DNA from: Bacteroidota bacterium
Lineage (GTDB): Bacteria > Bacteroidota > Bacteroidia > UKL13-3
Direction of reading: 5' to 3'
Length of the DNA: 64,000 nucleotides
Assembly (NCBI GenBank): GCA_947464275.1
Contig: CANHVU010000008.1
Coordinates: 1-64,000 of the forward strand
Under the pieces are notes generated by a model, which did not search any database, was not told the origin of the DNA, and saw only the letters and a list, made by a program, of their open reading frames with translations. The first letter of the stretch is position 1. Every line of letters starts with the position of its first letter. The translations under genes were made by a program, and so were the position numbers. Below, in pieces: positions 15,540 to 22,974 of the stretch.

Positions 15540-16070
15540 ATGAATAGTGAAATAATCAACTTCGCAATTGAAGCGCATAACAAAACAAACCACTTATACG
15601 ATGGCAAACCTTATTCAGTGCATTTATCAATGGTAGCATTAAATGCAGTTCGATTTATTGATTGTATACCAACACAAAACCAAAACGATGTAATATTGGC
15701 TTGTTGGCTGCACGAAACTATTGAAAATTGCCGATTGACTTATACTGACATTAAAGAAGTAGCTGGAGAAACCGTTGCAAATATTGTTTATGCCGTTACC
15801 AATGAAAAAGGTAAGAACCGAAAAGAAAGGGCAAACGATGTTTATTATGATGGTATCAGAAAAACAATGTGGGCAAAGTATGTAAAGCTATGTGATAGAC
15901 TTGCAAATGTTCAATACAGCTATGATAATATGTCAACAATGTATGATGTGTATCAGGATGAAAACGATGCTTTTATAGAGGCATTATTTCCAAATGAAAG
16001 CGGAATGCAACATTATATAGAACTTATTAAAGAACTAAAATGTTTATTGAGTTCCAAGGTCGCAGCTTAA
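15540..16070 (+). CDS. HD-domain (RelA/SpoT-hydrolase-like) protein with an HE variant
   Basis: 176 residues with the fold pattern of the HD hydrolases related to SpoT/MESH1: first metal His at residue 28 (KPYSVHLSMVA), the paired ligands at 58-59 read HE (CWLHETIENCRLTYTDI) instead of HD, and the distal Asp at 119 (KLCDRLANVQYS). The surrounding order (YDGKPY..H, LHETIE, FG-less helix, KLCDRLAN) fits nucleotide-metabolising HD enzymes, perhaps a (p)ppGpp or NADPH hydrolase. The Asp-to-Glu change may keep or weaken metal binding. It stands alone inside the repeat-rich island. The substrate is not established by sequence. Confidence 0.7.
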   Translation: MNSEIINFAIEAHNKTNHLYDGKPYSVHLSMVALNAVRFIDCIPTQNQNDVILACWLHETIENCRLTYTDIKEVAGETVANIVYAVTNEKGKNRKERANDVYYDGIRKTMWAKYVKLCDRLANVQYSYDNMSTMYDVYQDENDAFIEALFPNESGMQHYIELIKELKCLLSSKVAA

Positions 16071-16133
16071 CGTATAACGTTTGGCTGCAATTGCAAGCGG
16101 AAAGCTAGTGAGGCTAAAAGTTGGCAACTCATT

Positions 16134-16349
16134 TGGGTTATGATAATTAAAATTAAATTCGAAAAAAAAATTCGAAATTCGAAGCACTTACCGTCAGACG
16201 ATTGCGTTAAATTTTGTGTTGGCAAGGCGTAAGACGGTTATTGAGTTATCAACTCATTTGGGACACTGTAACTAATTATTTAAAAACAAAAACCGCTTTA
16301 GTATACAACTAAGCGGTTTTTTTGTTCGTTTGCTATAGGGAACAAGCGG
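16134..16349. repeat. Segmental duplicate B of the metH2 3' end and terminator
   Basis: It begins TTGGGTTATGATAATTAA, matching the last codons and stop of metH2, and runs through a copy of the AACCGCTTTA terminator to AACAAGCGG. Overall similarity to 9361-9576 is roughly 80 percent by eye, in the same orientation. Here it has no metH in front and follows the HD-domain gene. Confidence 0.75.
16288..16323 (+). terminator. Intrinsic terminator (duplicate of the metH2 terminator)
   Basis: AAAACCGCTTA-type left arm pairs with TAAGCGGTTTT, followed by T-rich sequence. It probably serves the HD-domain gene and lies inside duplicate B. Confidence 0.75.
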
Positions 16350-16405
16350 ACGCTCACATTATTGGAAATTTGTATAAGCCAATTACAAGCTAGACTTGTT
16401 ATTCC

Positions 16406-17485
16406 CTATACTGTTTCCTTTGATTTATCGTAATTGTCTACAATTGCAAATAAGGTTTCAGCGTGTTTAAATATATCGTCAAGTGAAGTGATTTCATTTT
16501 TCACTTCCTTTTTTTGTTCGTCAAGTGTTACAAAATATTTTTTAGCACCGTTTAAGTATAGTCTACAAATCGTTTTACGGTTATTGTCGTCAAGTAAGAT
16601 TGCAAAATAGGATTGAGCATCGCGATAAGTTACTCTTGACACACTAATTTTTTGTCGAAGAATTGTTTTTATAATCATGAAACCTTCTAATTCTTCTTCG
16701 GTCGTTATTACTTTATTTTCGTCCACCTTTGCTTGTTCCGCTTGAATTGCTTCTTGTTCTTTTGTGTTTTCGTCTTCTTTTGTCAAAGCCGTTTTTAAAC
16801 GTTCAGTTATTAAATCGCTTATGTGTTGTTGAATTGACTTCTTTGTTAAACTAGTAAATTGTTCTAAAATTTTTGCAGTAATAACACTTGGGTAAACTTG
16901 TCTTGCAAAATGCTTTACAAAGTCAGGACTTGGATTCGTTAATTCTTGTTGCAAAATATGTTTAAGTTCATTTGTGTATTTTAATTCACTTGCAGTATTA
17001 GTAATACTTTCAGCATCAAAAATATTCTTATGAAACTTTTTTAGTTCTTCTATTTGGTTATCCTTAATTTCATTAATGTTAAACTCTAAAAATGGTTTTT
17101 CATCCATTTTATTTGCATCAACCAAATCAGAATAGAAACGATAAGAAATACCATTCGTTAAAAGACCAAATTTTGCTTTAGATACATGAAAATATCTTAG
17201 AATTTGACCATCGTGAACATTTAGATTTTGAGCCCAATGCTTACACTCAATTAGTATTGTTGGATTTCCATCTTTGAAAATTGCATAATCTATTTTTTCG
17301 CCCTTTTTAGTCCCAATATCTGTTATGTATTCTGGAACTACTTCAATTGGATTAAAAACATCGTAGCCTAATACTTGTAGAAATGGCATTATGAAAGCAT
17401 TTTTCGTTGCTTCTTCTGTTTGAATTTGATCTTTCAATTTGGCAACTCTGTCACCCAGTTGTTTGATTTGGTCTTTAAAGTCCAT
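16406..17485 (-). CDS. Orphan HsdR_N-type PD-(D/E)xK nuclease-like protein
   Basis: 359 residues. The N-terminal half matches the N-terminal nuclease domain of type I restriction R subunits and stand-alone type IV-like relatives: 'EEATKNAFIMPFLQVLGYDVF' (residues 24-44), then D66 in KIDYAIF and the E80-x-K82 pair in ILIECKHW, the PD-(D/E)xK catalytic set. This is followed by 'GQILRYFHVSKAKFGLLTNG'. The C-terminal half is charged, with a long Gln/Glu/Lys linker, and no helicase motifs are present. No modification or specificity subunit is nearby. Stand-alone proteins of this type are widespread and may cleave modified DNA, but activity here is inference. It belongs to the accessory island. Confidence 0.75.
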   Translation of the reverse strand: MDFKDQIKQLGDRVAKLKDQIQTEEATKNAFIMPFLQVLGYDVFNPIEVVPEYITDIGTKKGEKIDYAIFKDGNPTILIECKHWAQNLNVHDGQILRYFHVSKAKFGLLTNGISYRFYSDLVDANKMDEKPFLEFNINEIKDNQIEELKKFHKNIFDAESITNTASELKYTNELKHILQQELTNPSPDFVKHFARQVYPSVITAKILEQFTSLTKKSIQQHISDLITERLKTALTKEDENTKEQEAIQAEQAKVDENKVITTEEELEGFMIIKTILRQKISVSRVTYRDAQSYFAILLDDNNRKTICRLYLNGAKKYFVTLDEQKKEVKNEITSLDDIFKHAETLFAIVDNYDKSKETV

Positions 17486-17532
17486 ATTTGTTTTTAGTTT
17501 TTACAAAGTTAATATTTCTCTTGTATGTCGTT

Positions 17533-17754
17533 CTACTTTTGGCTAAAAATTTTACAACAACAAGAAGTTGGCGATTTCAAAGCACTAAACTCTTTGCCGT
17601 TACTTAACTTGATACGTTGATAAAAATTTGATTTAAGCACTGAACCCGATTTTTTCCAAACGCCTATTAGCGGTTCGGCTTTCTTTTTCCAGTGTTTCCA
17701 TTCTTCCAATTTAATGTCTTTAACAATCGAGTCATTTGTGAACTCGATATACAA
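17533..17754 (-). CDS. Hypothetical protein fragment, 5' end running into a repeat
   Basis: 73 residues from a TTG codon (LYIEFTNDSIVKDIKLEEW..., ending SPTSCCCKIFSQK). The frame stays open upstream through the half palindromic element at 17789-17822 (NEAFSSNNWNIDNQKGK...), so the true N-terminus is probably lost or replaced by repeat sequence. The text between repeat and ORF (AATTGGAATATTGACAATC) resembles the leader of the two GIY-YIG copies (AATTGGAAATTTGTGATAA). I recognise no family. It lies 47 bases beyond the start of the HsdR_N-like gene on the same strand. Confidence 0.35.
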   Translation of the reverse strand: MYIEFTNDSIVKDIKLEEWKHWKKKAEPLIGVWKKSGSVLKSNFYQRIKLSNGKEFSALKSPTSCCCKIFSQK

Positions 17755-17788
17755 TATCTTACCTTTTTGATTGTCAATATTCCAATTA

Positions 17789-17822
17789 TTGCTTGAAAAT
17801 GCTTCATTATGTTCGCAATGAC
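17789..17822. repeat. Half palindromic element (right arm only)
   Basis: TTGCTTGAAAATGCTTCATT...GTTCGCAATGAC matches the right arm of the family. No left arm is found on its other side, where the fragment ORF begins. Confidence 0.6.
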
Positions 17823-17867
17823 TTTTGCTACTGTAATTTCATAATATTAAAAAAGTGCGGGAACAAT

Positions 17868-17945
17868 CGTCATTGCGAGGAACGAAGCAATCTCAAGTTA
17901 TGTGTAATACTCGCTTTAGATTGCTTCGCTACATTCGCAATGACG
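17868..17945. repeat. Short palindromic element, array unit 1
   Basis: CGTCATTGCGAGGAACGAAG...GCTACATTCGCAATGACG, 78 bases. It is separated from the next unit by a 44-base spacer (TTTGCTGATGTAATTTCATA...GTGCGGGAACAAT), giving a 122-base period. Confidence 0.8.
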
Positions 17946-17989
17946 TTTGCTGATGTAATTTCATAATATTAAAAAAGTGCGGGAACAAT

Positions 17990-18067
17990 CGTCATTGCGA
18001 GGTACGAAGCAATCTCAAGTTATGTGTAATACTCGCTTTAGATTGCTTCACTACATTCGCAATGACG
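17990..18067. repeat. Short palindromic element, array unit 2
   Basis: 78 bases, nearly identical to the unit at 17868 (GAGGTACG for GAGGAACG, TTCACT for TTCGCT), and starting exactly 122 bases after it. Recent tandem duplication is likely. Confidence 0.8.
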
Positions 18068-18111
18068 TTTGCTGATGTAATTTCTCGTACTAAAAAAAGT
18101 TCGGAAACTAT

Positions 18112-18193
18112 CGTCATTGCGAGGTACGATACAATCTCAAGTTATGTGAGATTATTACTCGCTTGAGATTACTTCACTACGTTCGCAATGACG
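18112..18193. repeat. Short palindromic element, array unit 3
   Basis: 82 bases with the centre TATGTGAGATTATTACTCGC. Its right-hand centre TTACTCGCTTGAG matches the sequence just outside the GIY-YIG gene in the next unit. Confidence 0.8.
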
Positions 18194-18209
18194 TTTGCTG
18201 ATGTAATTT

Positions 18210-18644
18210 CGTCATTGCGAGGAACGAAGCAATCTCAAGTTATGTAAGGCGTTTGTTTTTAAAATTCTATTGTTTCATACAAATCAATCCATTCTTTATT
18301 CATTGAATCAATTAATATTATTTTACTATTTCTCGAGCCAGATTTAATTCTCTTTTCTTCCTTTATTGCTTCTTCTATTGTACTGAAATAATTATAATAA
18401 ACTAATTTAGAAATATTATACTTTGCTGTAAACGATTGAGGAAAATAGTGTGTTTTATGTTGCCAGATTCTTTGTTGCAAATTAGATGTAATACCTGTAT
18501 ATAAAACTGAATTATCTTTATTAGTTAAAATATAAACAAATCCACCCATAGTTATTAATTAGTCTTTTTTAGGAACTAAATAAACCTTTTTATCACAAAT
18601 TTCCAATTACTCGCTTGAGATTGCTTCACTATGTTCGCAATGAC
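18210..18644 (-). mobile_element. Gene-bearing palindromic element, copy 2 (intact GIY-YIG gene)
   Basis: Left arm CGTCATTGCGAGGAACGAAG...CTCAAGTTATGT (18210-18245) and right arm TTACTCGCTTGAGATTGCTT...CGCAATGACG (about 18607-18644) are those of the short copies, but about 360 bases containing a complete GIY-YIG gene lie between them. Short units equal this element with the interior between TTATGT and TTACTCGC removed. The same order (short, gene-bearing, short) is found at 9607-10283. It is read as a small mobile or formerly mobile element with MITE-like derivatives; the mechanism is inference. Confidence 0.7.
18259..18549 (-). CDS. GIY-YIG nuclease (YhbQ/UvrC-like single-domain) inside palindromic element
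   Basis: 96 residues forming one GIY-YIG domain: N-terminal strand MGGFVYILTNKDNSVLYTGI (VYI for GIY, YTG for YIG), then the catalytic Arg in NLQQRIWQHK, and a Glu in the helix IEEAIKEEKRIK, ending in EWIDLYETIEF. The family contains homing endonucleases, UvrC N-domains and small unassigned nucleases. The gene occupies nearly the whole interior of the element: its stop is about 14 bases from the left arm and its start about 60 from the right arm. The start codon ATG is intact here, whereas copy 1 has AAG. The nuclease may drive movement or conversion of the element, by analogy with homing nucleases and RAYT/REP pairs; this is inference. Confidence 0.85.
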   Translation of the reverse strand: MGGFVYILTNKDNSVLYTGITSNLQQRIWQHKTHYFPQSFTAKYNISKLVYYNYFSTIEEAIKEEKRIKSGSRNSKIILIDSMNKEWIDLYETIEF

Positions 18645-18696
18645 GTTTGTTGGTGTAATTTCATTGTAACTCGTACTAAAAAAGTGCGGGAACTAT

Positions 18697-18793
18697 CGTC
18701 ATTGCGAGGTACGAAGCAATCTAAAGTTATGTATGATAATTGTTAGCTTGAGATTGCTGGTTATTGCTCTCACATTAAATGTTCGCAATGACG
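18697..18793. repeat. Short palindromic element, array unit 5
   Basis: CGTCATTGCGAGGTACGAAG...TTAAATGTTCGCAATGACG, 97 bases. The right arm is enlarged by a short insertion (GGTTATTGCTCTCACATTAA). It closes the 17.8-18.8 kb array. Confidence 0.75.
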
Positions 18794-18930
18794 TTTGTTG
18801 GTGTAATTTCAATAGCGAATCGCTAGCAAATGCTTACCCCCAAAACAAATAATTTTTCACATAATTTTATTTTTTATTGAAACTATAATTTGCAGCCCAT
18901 TTTGGTTCATTATATTGCGCTCCAATAACT

Positions 18931-20547
18931 ATGATTAAATTTTTATCCCAATACACCACCAAACAAGCATGGCTGCAGGCAATTCTGCTTTTTGTATGTT
19001 TTGGAATTGGGTTTTATAATTTCCCGTTAAGTTTAGTACAAACCAATTTTAGCTATATGCCTGGCGATTTAGGCGATGCAAGGTTTATAAACTTTGTACT
19101 GGAACATGGCTATCAATATCTAATAGGCAATCAACCTTCGTTTTACGATGCTACCTTTTTTTATCCTGCCAAAAACACTTTGGCTTTATCGGATAATATG
19201 GTTGGAACATTACCCATTTATGCCATTTATAGAGCCTTACATTTTGATAGAGAAACAGCTTATCAATGTTGGTGGTTAAGCATATTTGTACTCAATTATT
19301 TTATAGCATTTTATTGTTTTTATAAAATTACCAAAAATAGTTATGTATCTATTTTAGGAGCCTACTTGTTTACTTTTTCCATGATCATGTTTGGGCAATG
19401 CAATTTTACCCAACTCAATATCCGTTTTTTATTACCGGTTATTATTTTAGCAGCTTATAATTTAGCTACTCTTGCCAAACCTAAATACTATTATTATTTG
19501 GTGTTAGCCGTTGCTTTTCAGTTTGTATTAGGCGTTTATTATGCCTTCCTTTCAGTATATTTATTGGTGATATTTTTTGCTTGTTATGCCCTCATTACAC
19601 GCAAATTTGATTTTATAATTCAGCTGTTTTATAATAAAATGCAAAGCATAAAAACCATTGCTTACACTTTAGCCGTTATTGGTTTATTGGCGCTTTACAT
19701 GCAAAATTATATTGAAGTTTCTAAGCACGTTAATCTGCATAAATTTAGCGAAGTATTACACCTAATGCCAACTTTTACAAGCTACACTTTAGCTAACGAT
19801 GCTAGCACTTGGGCCTTTACCAATAAATATGGGAAAAACTTATTAGCTGATAGATGGTGGTTAAACGAGTTTTTTATGGGAGTATTTTCTATTGGTTTAT
19901 TAATTAGCTACGCAATTATTACTTTTAAAAACAAAGATTCAAATAAATTTTTAGTAGTTGCTATTGGTATGGCTATCGTTTGCAGTTTATTGTTTGCCAA
20001 TAAATACAGTGTTTTAGCCATTTTTTATTACTTACCCGGCTTTGGAAGTTTATCGGTATTGGTTAGGGTAATTACAGTAATTTTTACTCTAATAGTATTT
20101 GTCAATGTGCTATTTTTAAATGACCTATTTTTAAAATACAAAAAATGGTGTTTGTTTATCTTTATAAGTTTGTTTGCCTTATTGTTTATCGATAATCATG
20201 TAGATGCAAGCAAACTAACCAGAACAAAAAAAGAAACCATTTTAAACAGATACAAAACCATAGAAACACAAATTGGCAATCATAAAAAACCTATTTTAGC
20301 CATAGTAAGCGAAGGCGATGATTGGAAAAACTTCAAATTTCATTTAGATGCAGCATTGTATGCGCAAGCCCATCAAATGAAGAGCATTAACGGCTATTCG
20401 AGCAATGCTCCGCAAAATTTTGGAGGCTTTTGGGAAAAACATAACCGAAAAACCTTGAATGATTGGTGTATTTATAATAATATTGACACCAGTAAAATAA
20501 TAATAATTGATAATATAAACCTTGTAACCTCGGTTAATAACGAATAA
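18931..20547 (+). CDS. Polytopic membrane protein, possible GT-C-like glycosyltransferase
   Basis: 538 residues with about a dozen hydrophobic segments. After the first helix there is a loop with acidic residues (SYMPGDLGDARFINFVLEHGYQ) placed like the catalytic first loop of GT-C lipid-linked-sugar transferases. Conserved aromatic text follows (DATFFYPAKNTLALSDN). The C-terminal 100 residues form a soluble domain (ILAIVSEGDDWKNFKFHLDA) as in that group. I cannot place it in a named family with confidence. It is the first of three closely spaced genes, with a CoA-transferase subunit 7 bases downstream and a GT22-like protein next. A role in cell-envelope glycan synthesis is inferred. Confidence 0.6.
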   Translation: MIKFLSQYTTKQAWLQAILLFVCFGIGFYNFPLSLVQTNFSYMPGDLGDARFINFVLEHGYQYLIGNQPSFYDATFFYPAKNTLALSDNMVGTLPIYAIYRALHFDRETAYQCWWLSIFVLNYFIAFYCFYKITKNSYVSILGAYLFTFSMIMFGQCNFTQLNIRFLLPVIILAAYNLATLAKPKYYYYLVLAVAFQFVLGVYYAFLSVYLLVIFFACYALITRKFDFIIQLFYNKMQSIKTIAYTLAVIGLLALYMQNYIEVSKHVNLHKFSEVLHLMPTFTSYTLANDASTWAFTNKYGKNLLADRWWLNEFFMGVFSIGLLISYAIITFKNKDSNKFLVVAIGMAIVCSLLFANKYSVLAIFYYLPGFGSLSVLVRVITVIFTLIVFVNVLFLNDLFLKYKKWCLFIFISLFALLFIDNHVDASKLTRTKKETILNRYKTIETQIGNHKKPILAIVSEGDDWKNFKFHLDAALYAQAHQMKSINGYSSNAPQNFGGFWEKHNRKTLNDWCIYNNIDTSKIIIIDNINLVTSVNNE

Positions 20548-20554
20548 TAAAACT

Positions 20555-21208
20555 ATGTTAGATAAATTTGGCATTGCAAAACGAATTGCAAAAGAATTAA
20601 AAGACGGATATTATGTAAATTTAGGAATTGGCATTCCTACTTTGGTAGCAAATTATGTTCCTGAAGGAATTGAAGTAATCCTTCAATCGGAAAATGGACT
20701 TTTGGGAATTGGACCCTTTCCATACGAAGAAGAAGTAGATGCTGATTTAATAAATGCTGGAAAACAAACTGTTACCACTAAAAAAGGTTCAAGCTTTTTT
20801 GATAGTGCCATGAGTTTTGGTATGATTAGAAGTGGAAGAGTTGATTTAACCGTGTTAGGTGCTATGGAAGTAGCTGATAATGGAGATATAGCTAACTGGA
20901 AAATTCCAGGTAAAATGGTAAAAGGAATGGGAGGTGCTATGGATTTAGTGGCATCGGCTAAAAATATTATTGTGGCTATGCAGCATGTAAATAAAGCTGG
21001 CGAATCGAAACTTTTAAGCAAATGTTCGTTACCTATAACAGGCTTAGGTTGCGTTAAAAAAGTAGTTACCGAGCTAGGTGTTTTTGAAATTACCGAAGAA
21101 GGTTTTAAACTGTTGGAATATGCACCAGGAGTAACCATTGATTATATCAAATCGAAAACCGAAGGACGCTTAGTTATAGCCGACAATGTGTTTGAAATGA
21201 GCATTTAA
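20555..21208 (+). CDS. scoB: 3-oxoacid CoA-transferase subunit B
   Basis: 217 residues, the usual length for subunit B. The catalytic glutamate is E46 in QSENGLLGIGPF. NLGIGIPTLV (residues 22-31), MGGAMDLV and the C-terminal TIDYIKSKTEGRLVIAD block are typical. With subunit A it moves CoA between succinyl-CoA and acetoacetate in ketone-body metabolism. Subunit A is not next to it and not elsewhere in the window, which is unusual because the two are generally adjacent. The gene sits 7 bases after one membrane protein and 13 bases before another, probably in one transcript. Confidence 0.92.
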   Translation: MLDKFGIAKRIAKELKDGYYVNLGIGIPTLVANYVPEGIEVILQSENGLLGIGPFPYEEEVDADLINAGKQTVTTKKGSSFFDSAMSFGMIRSGRVDLTVLGAMEVADNGDIANWKIPGKMVKGMGGAMDLVASAKNIIVAMQHVNKAGESKLLSKCSLPITGLGCVKKVVTELGVFEITEEGFKLLEYAPGVTIDYIKSKTEGRLVIADNVFEMSI

Positions 21209-21221
21209 CATGTATTTTTAA

Positions 21222-22724
21222 ATGAAAAAATTTTATCAAGAACAACCTTTAAATGCCATATTGATTGTGGCATTTTTAGTTAGATTAGTAGCTGTAATTT
21301 TTAGCCAAGGTTATGGCATGAGCGATGACCACTTTTTAATTATTGAAGTGGCTCAAAGTTGGATAGATGGTAGAGATGATAGCCTATGGTTACCAGGCCC
21401 TATGAACCCCAATGCAGTTGCCACAGGTCACGTATTGCTTTACACTGGTTTTCATTATTACTTCTTTAAATTTTTAGCGCTTTTGGGCATAGTAGAGCCT
21501 AATACCAAAATGTTTGTTGTAAGACTTTTTCATGCTTTGCTTTCATTAATTGTGGTAAAATATGCTTTTAAAATTACTGAAAAACTAAGCAATGTAAACG
21601 ATGCCAAATTAGTGGCTTGGTTATGTGCATTGCTTTGGTTTATTCCTATGCTAAGCGTAAGGAATTTGGTAGAGGTAGTTTGCATTCCACCATTAATTTA
21701 TGGAACTTGGTTAGTGGTAAGTAATGATAACAAAAAAGTAATGCAATACTTACTTGCAGGTTTTGTTACAGGTTTGGCATTTTCTATTAGGTTTCAAACA
21801 TCTACATTTATAGCTGGATTAGGCTTGGTAGTTTGGATTCAACATCAGTTTAAGAATGCGTTTTTTTATGGTGTAGGTGTAGTTTTATCGTTATTGGTTT
21901 TTCAAGCCAGTGTAGATATGGTAATTTGGGGCAAACCATTTGCTGAGTTTCTAGCTTACTCAGTTTATAATGCTGCCAATGCCTATAATTACATAGTTGG
22001 TAATTGGTATAATTATTTGCTATTGGTAGGTGGTATTTTAATTCCACCAGTAAGTTTATTTTTAGCTTATGGCTTTGCTTTAAGCTGGCGCAAATATTTG
22101 GTATTGTTTTTACCTGCATTTTTGTTTTTTATATTTCATTCAGCCTTTCCAAATAAACAAGAACGCTTTATTTTGCCTGTAATTCCGTTTATAGTAATGG
22201 CAGGTGTAATTACCTTTAACCAAGTAAAAGAAACCAATGCATTTTTACTTAAAAACAAAAAGTTTGTGGCAGGCAGTTGGAAATTCTTTTGGGTATTTAA
22301 CACTATTGTTTTGATAGCTTTAACACCTTCATCTACCAAGTTAAGCAGAGTAGAAGCCATGAATTATTTATCGAAAAAAACCGATGTAAATTCATTTATT
22401 TTAGAAAGTAGTAACTCAGGTACTGTCCTAATGCCACGTTATTATTTACAAAAATGGGTTCCATATTACAATGTAACCAAAGAAATTCCAGCAGACACCT
22501 TACTTACGCAATTGCATACCGAAAAGGCTGAATTGCCAAATTATTTGGTAATTGGCGAAGCTGAAAAATTGGTAAACAGACTTACGCCTTGTATAAAAAG
22601 TTTTGGTAAAGTTGAATATTTAACCACCATAGACCCAAGTTTTTTAGACAAATTTATGCATTGGTTAAACCCTTACGGTAACGAAAACCAAACTTATTAT
22701 ATTTATAAGTTTGATAGAAAATAA
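21222..22724 (+). CDS. GT22-like (Alg9/PIG-B related) glycosyltransferase
   Basis: 500 residues, multi-spanning. The first extracytoplasmic loop carries adjacent acids (GYGMSDDHFLIIEVAQSW, the catalytic place in GT-C enzymes). SVRNLVEVVCIPPL is near residue 145, and NKQERFILPVIPF near 311-323 corresponds to the HKEERF signature of GT22 mannosyltransferases. Such enzymes transfer sugars from polyprenyl-phosphate donors to envelope glycans on the outer face of the inner membrane. The C-terminal 120 residues are soluble. It is third in the three-gene unit. The donor and acceptor are unknown. Confidence 0.75.
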   Translation: MKKFYQEQPLNAILIVAFLVRLVAVIFSQGYGMSDDHFLIIEVAQSWIDGRDDSLWLPGPMNPNAVATGHVLLYTGFHYYFFKFLALLGIVEPNTKMFVVRLFHALLSLIVVKYAFKITEKLSNVNDAKLVAWLCALLWFIPMLSVRNLVEVVCIPPLIYGTWLVVSNDNKKVMQYLLAGFVTGLAFSIRFQTSTFIAGLGLVVWIQHQFKNAFFYGVGVVLSLLVFQASVDMVIWGKPFAEFLAYSVYNAANAYNYIVGNWYNYLLLVGGILIPPVSLFLAYGFALSWRKYLVLFLPAFLFFIFHSAFPNKQERFILPVIPFIVMAGVITFNQVKETNAFLLKNKKFVAGSWKFFWVFNTIVLIALTPSSTKLSRVEAMNYLSKKTDVNSFILESSNSGTVLMPRYYLQKWVPYYNVTKEIPADTLLTQLHTEKAELPNYLVIGEAEKLVNRLTPCIKSFGKVEYLTTIDPSFLDKFMHWLNPYGNENQTYYIYKFDRK

Positions 22725-22760
22725 TAATGCTGGTTAATATTAAATTCTAAAATTCCATTA

Positions 22761-22884
22761 ACACGGTGTGTTGGGCCGGCAAAAAAGCGGGCCAGCTAAG
22801 TCCCGAAAGCTTTCGGGATGTGCGTGGAAGCATTTTTTTGCCTTGATTTTTTGTTTCTTTTTCATCTAAGGAAAAAGAAAGCAG
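22761..22884. repeat. Composite intergenic repeat with palindrome and hairpin
   Basis: It contains GGGCCGGC...GCGGGCC text, the perfect palindrome TCCCGAAAGCTTTCGGGA (22801-22818), TTTTTTGCCTTGATTTTTTG, and the hairpin TTTCTTTTTC-ATCTAAG-GAAAAAGAAA (22854-22880). Such mosaic repeats are familiar between Bacteroidota genes. No ORF is supported. Confidence 0.6.
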
Positions 22885-22974
22885 AAAAAATGGTTCAAAG
22901 AATAAATTTTTACTATTTGTGGCTAATTTTTATGTTATCAAATTAATTTATTATTCAAAATTAAAGAAGAAATA

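Noticed and set aside
17789-18793. Regularly spaced repeats suggesting a CRISPR array
   Set aside because: Units are 78-97 bp palindromes with a 122-base period, and the spacers are nearly identical to each other. No cas genes are present. CRISPR spacers differ and repeats are much shorter.
20683-21138. 151-codon open frame antisense to the CoA-transferase subunit B
   Set aside because: It lies wholly inside a well-conserved gene on the other strand and has no recognisable domain. It is a shadow frame.
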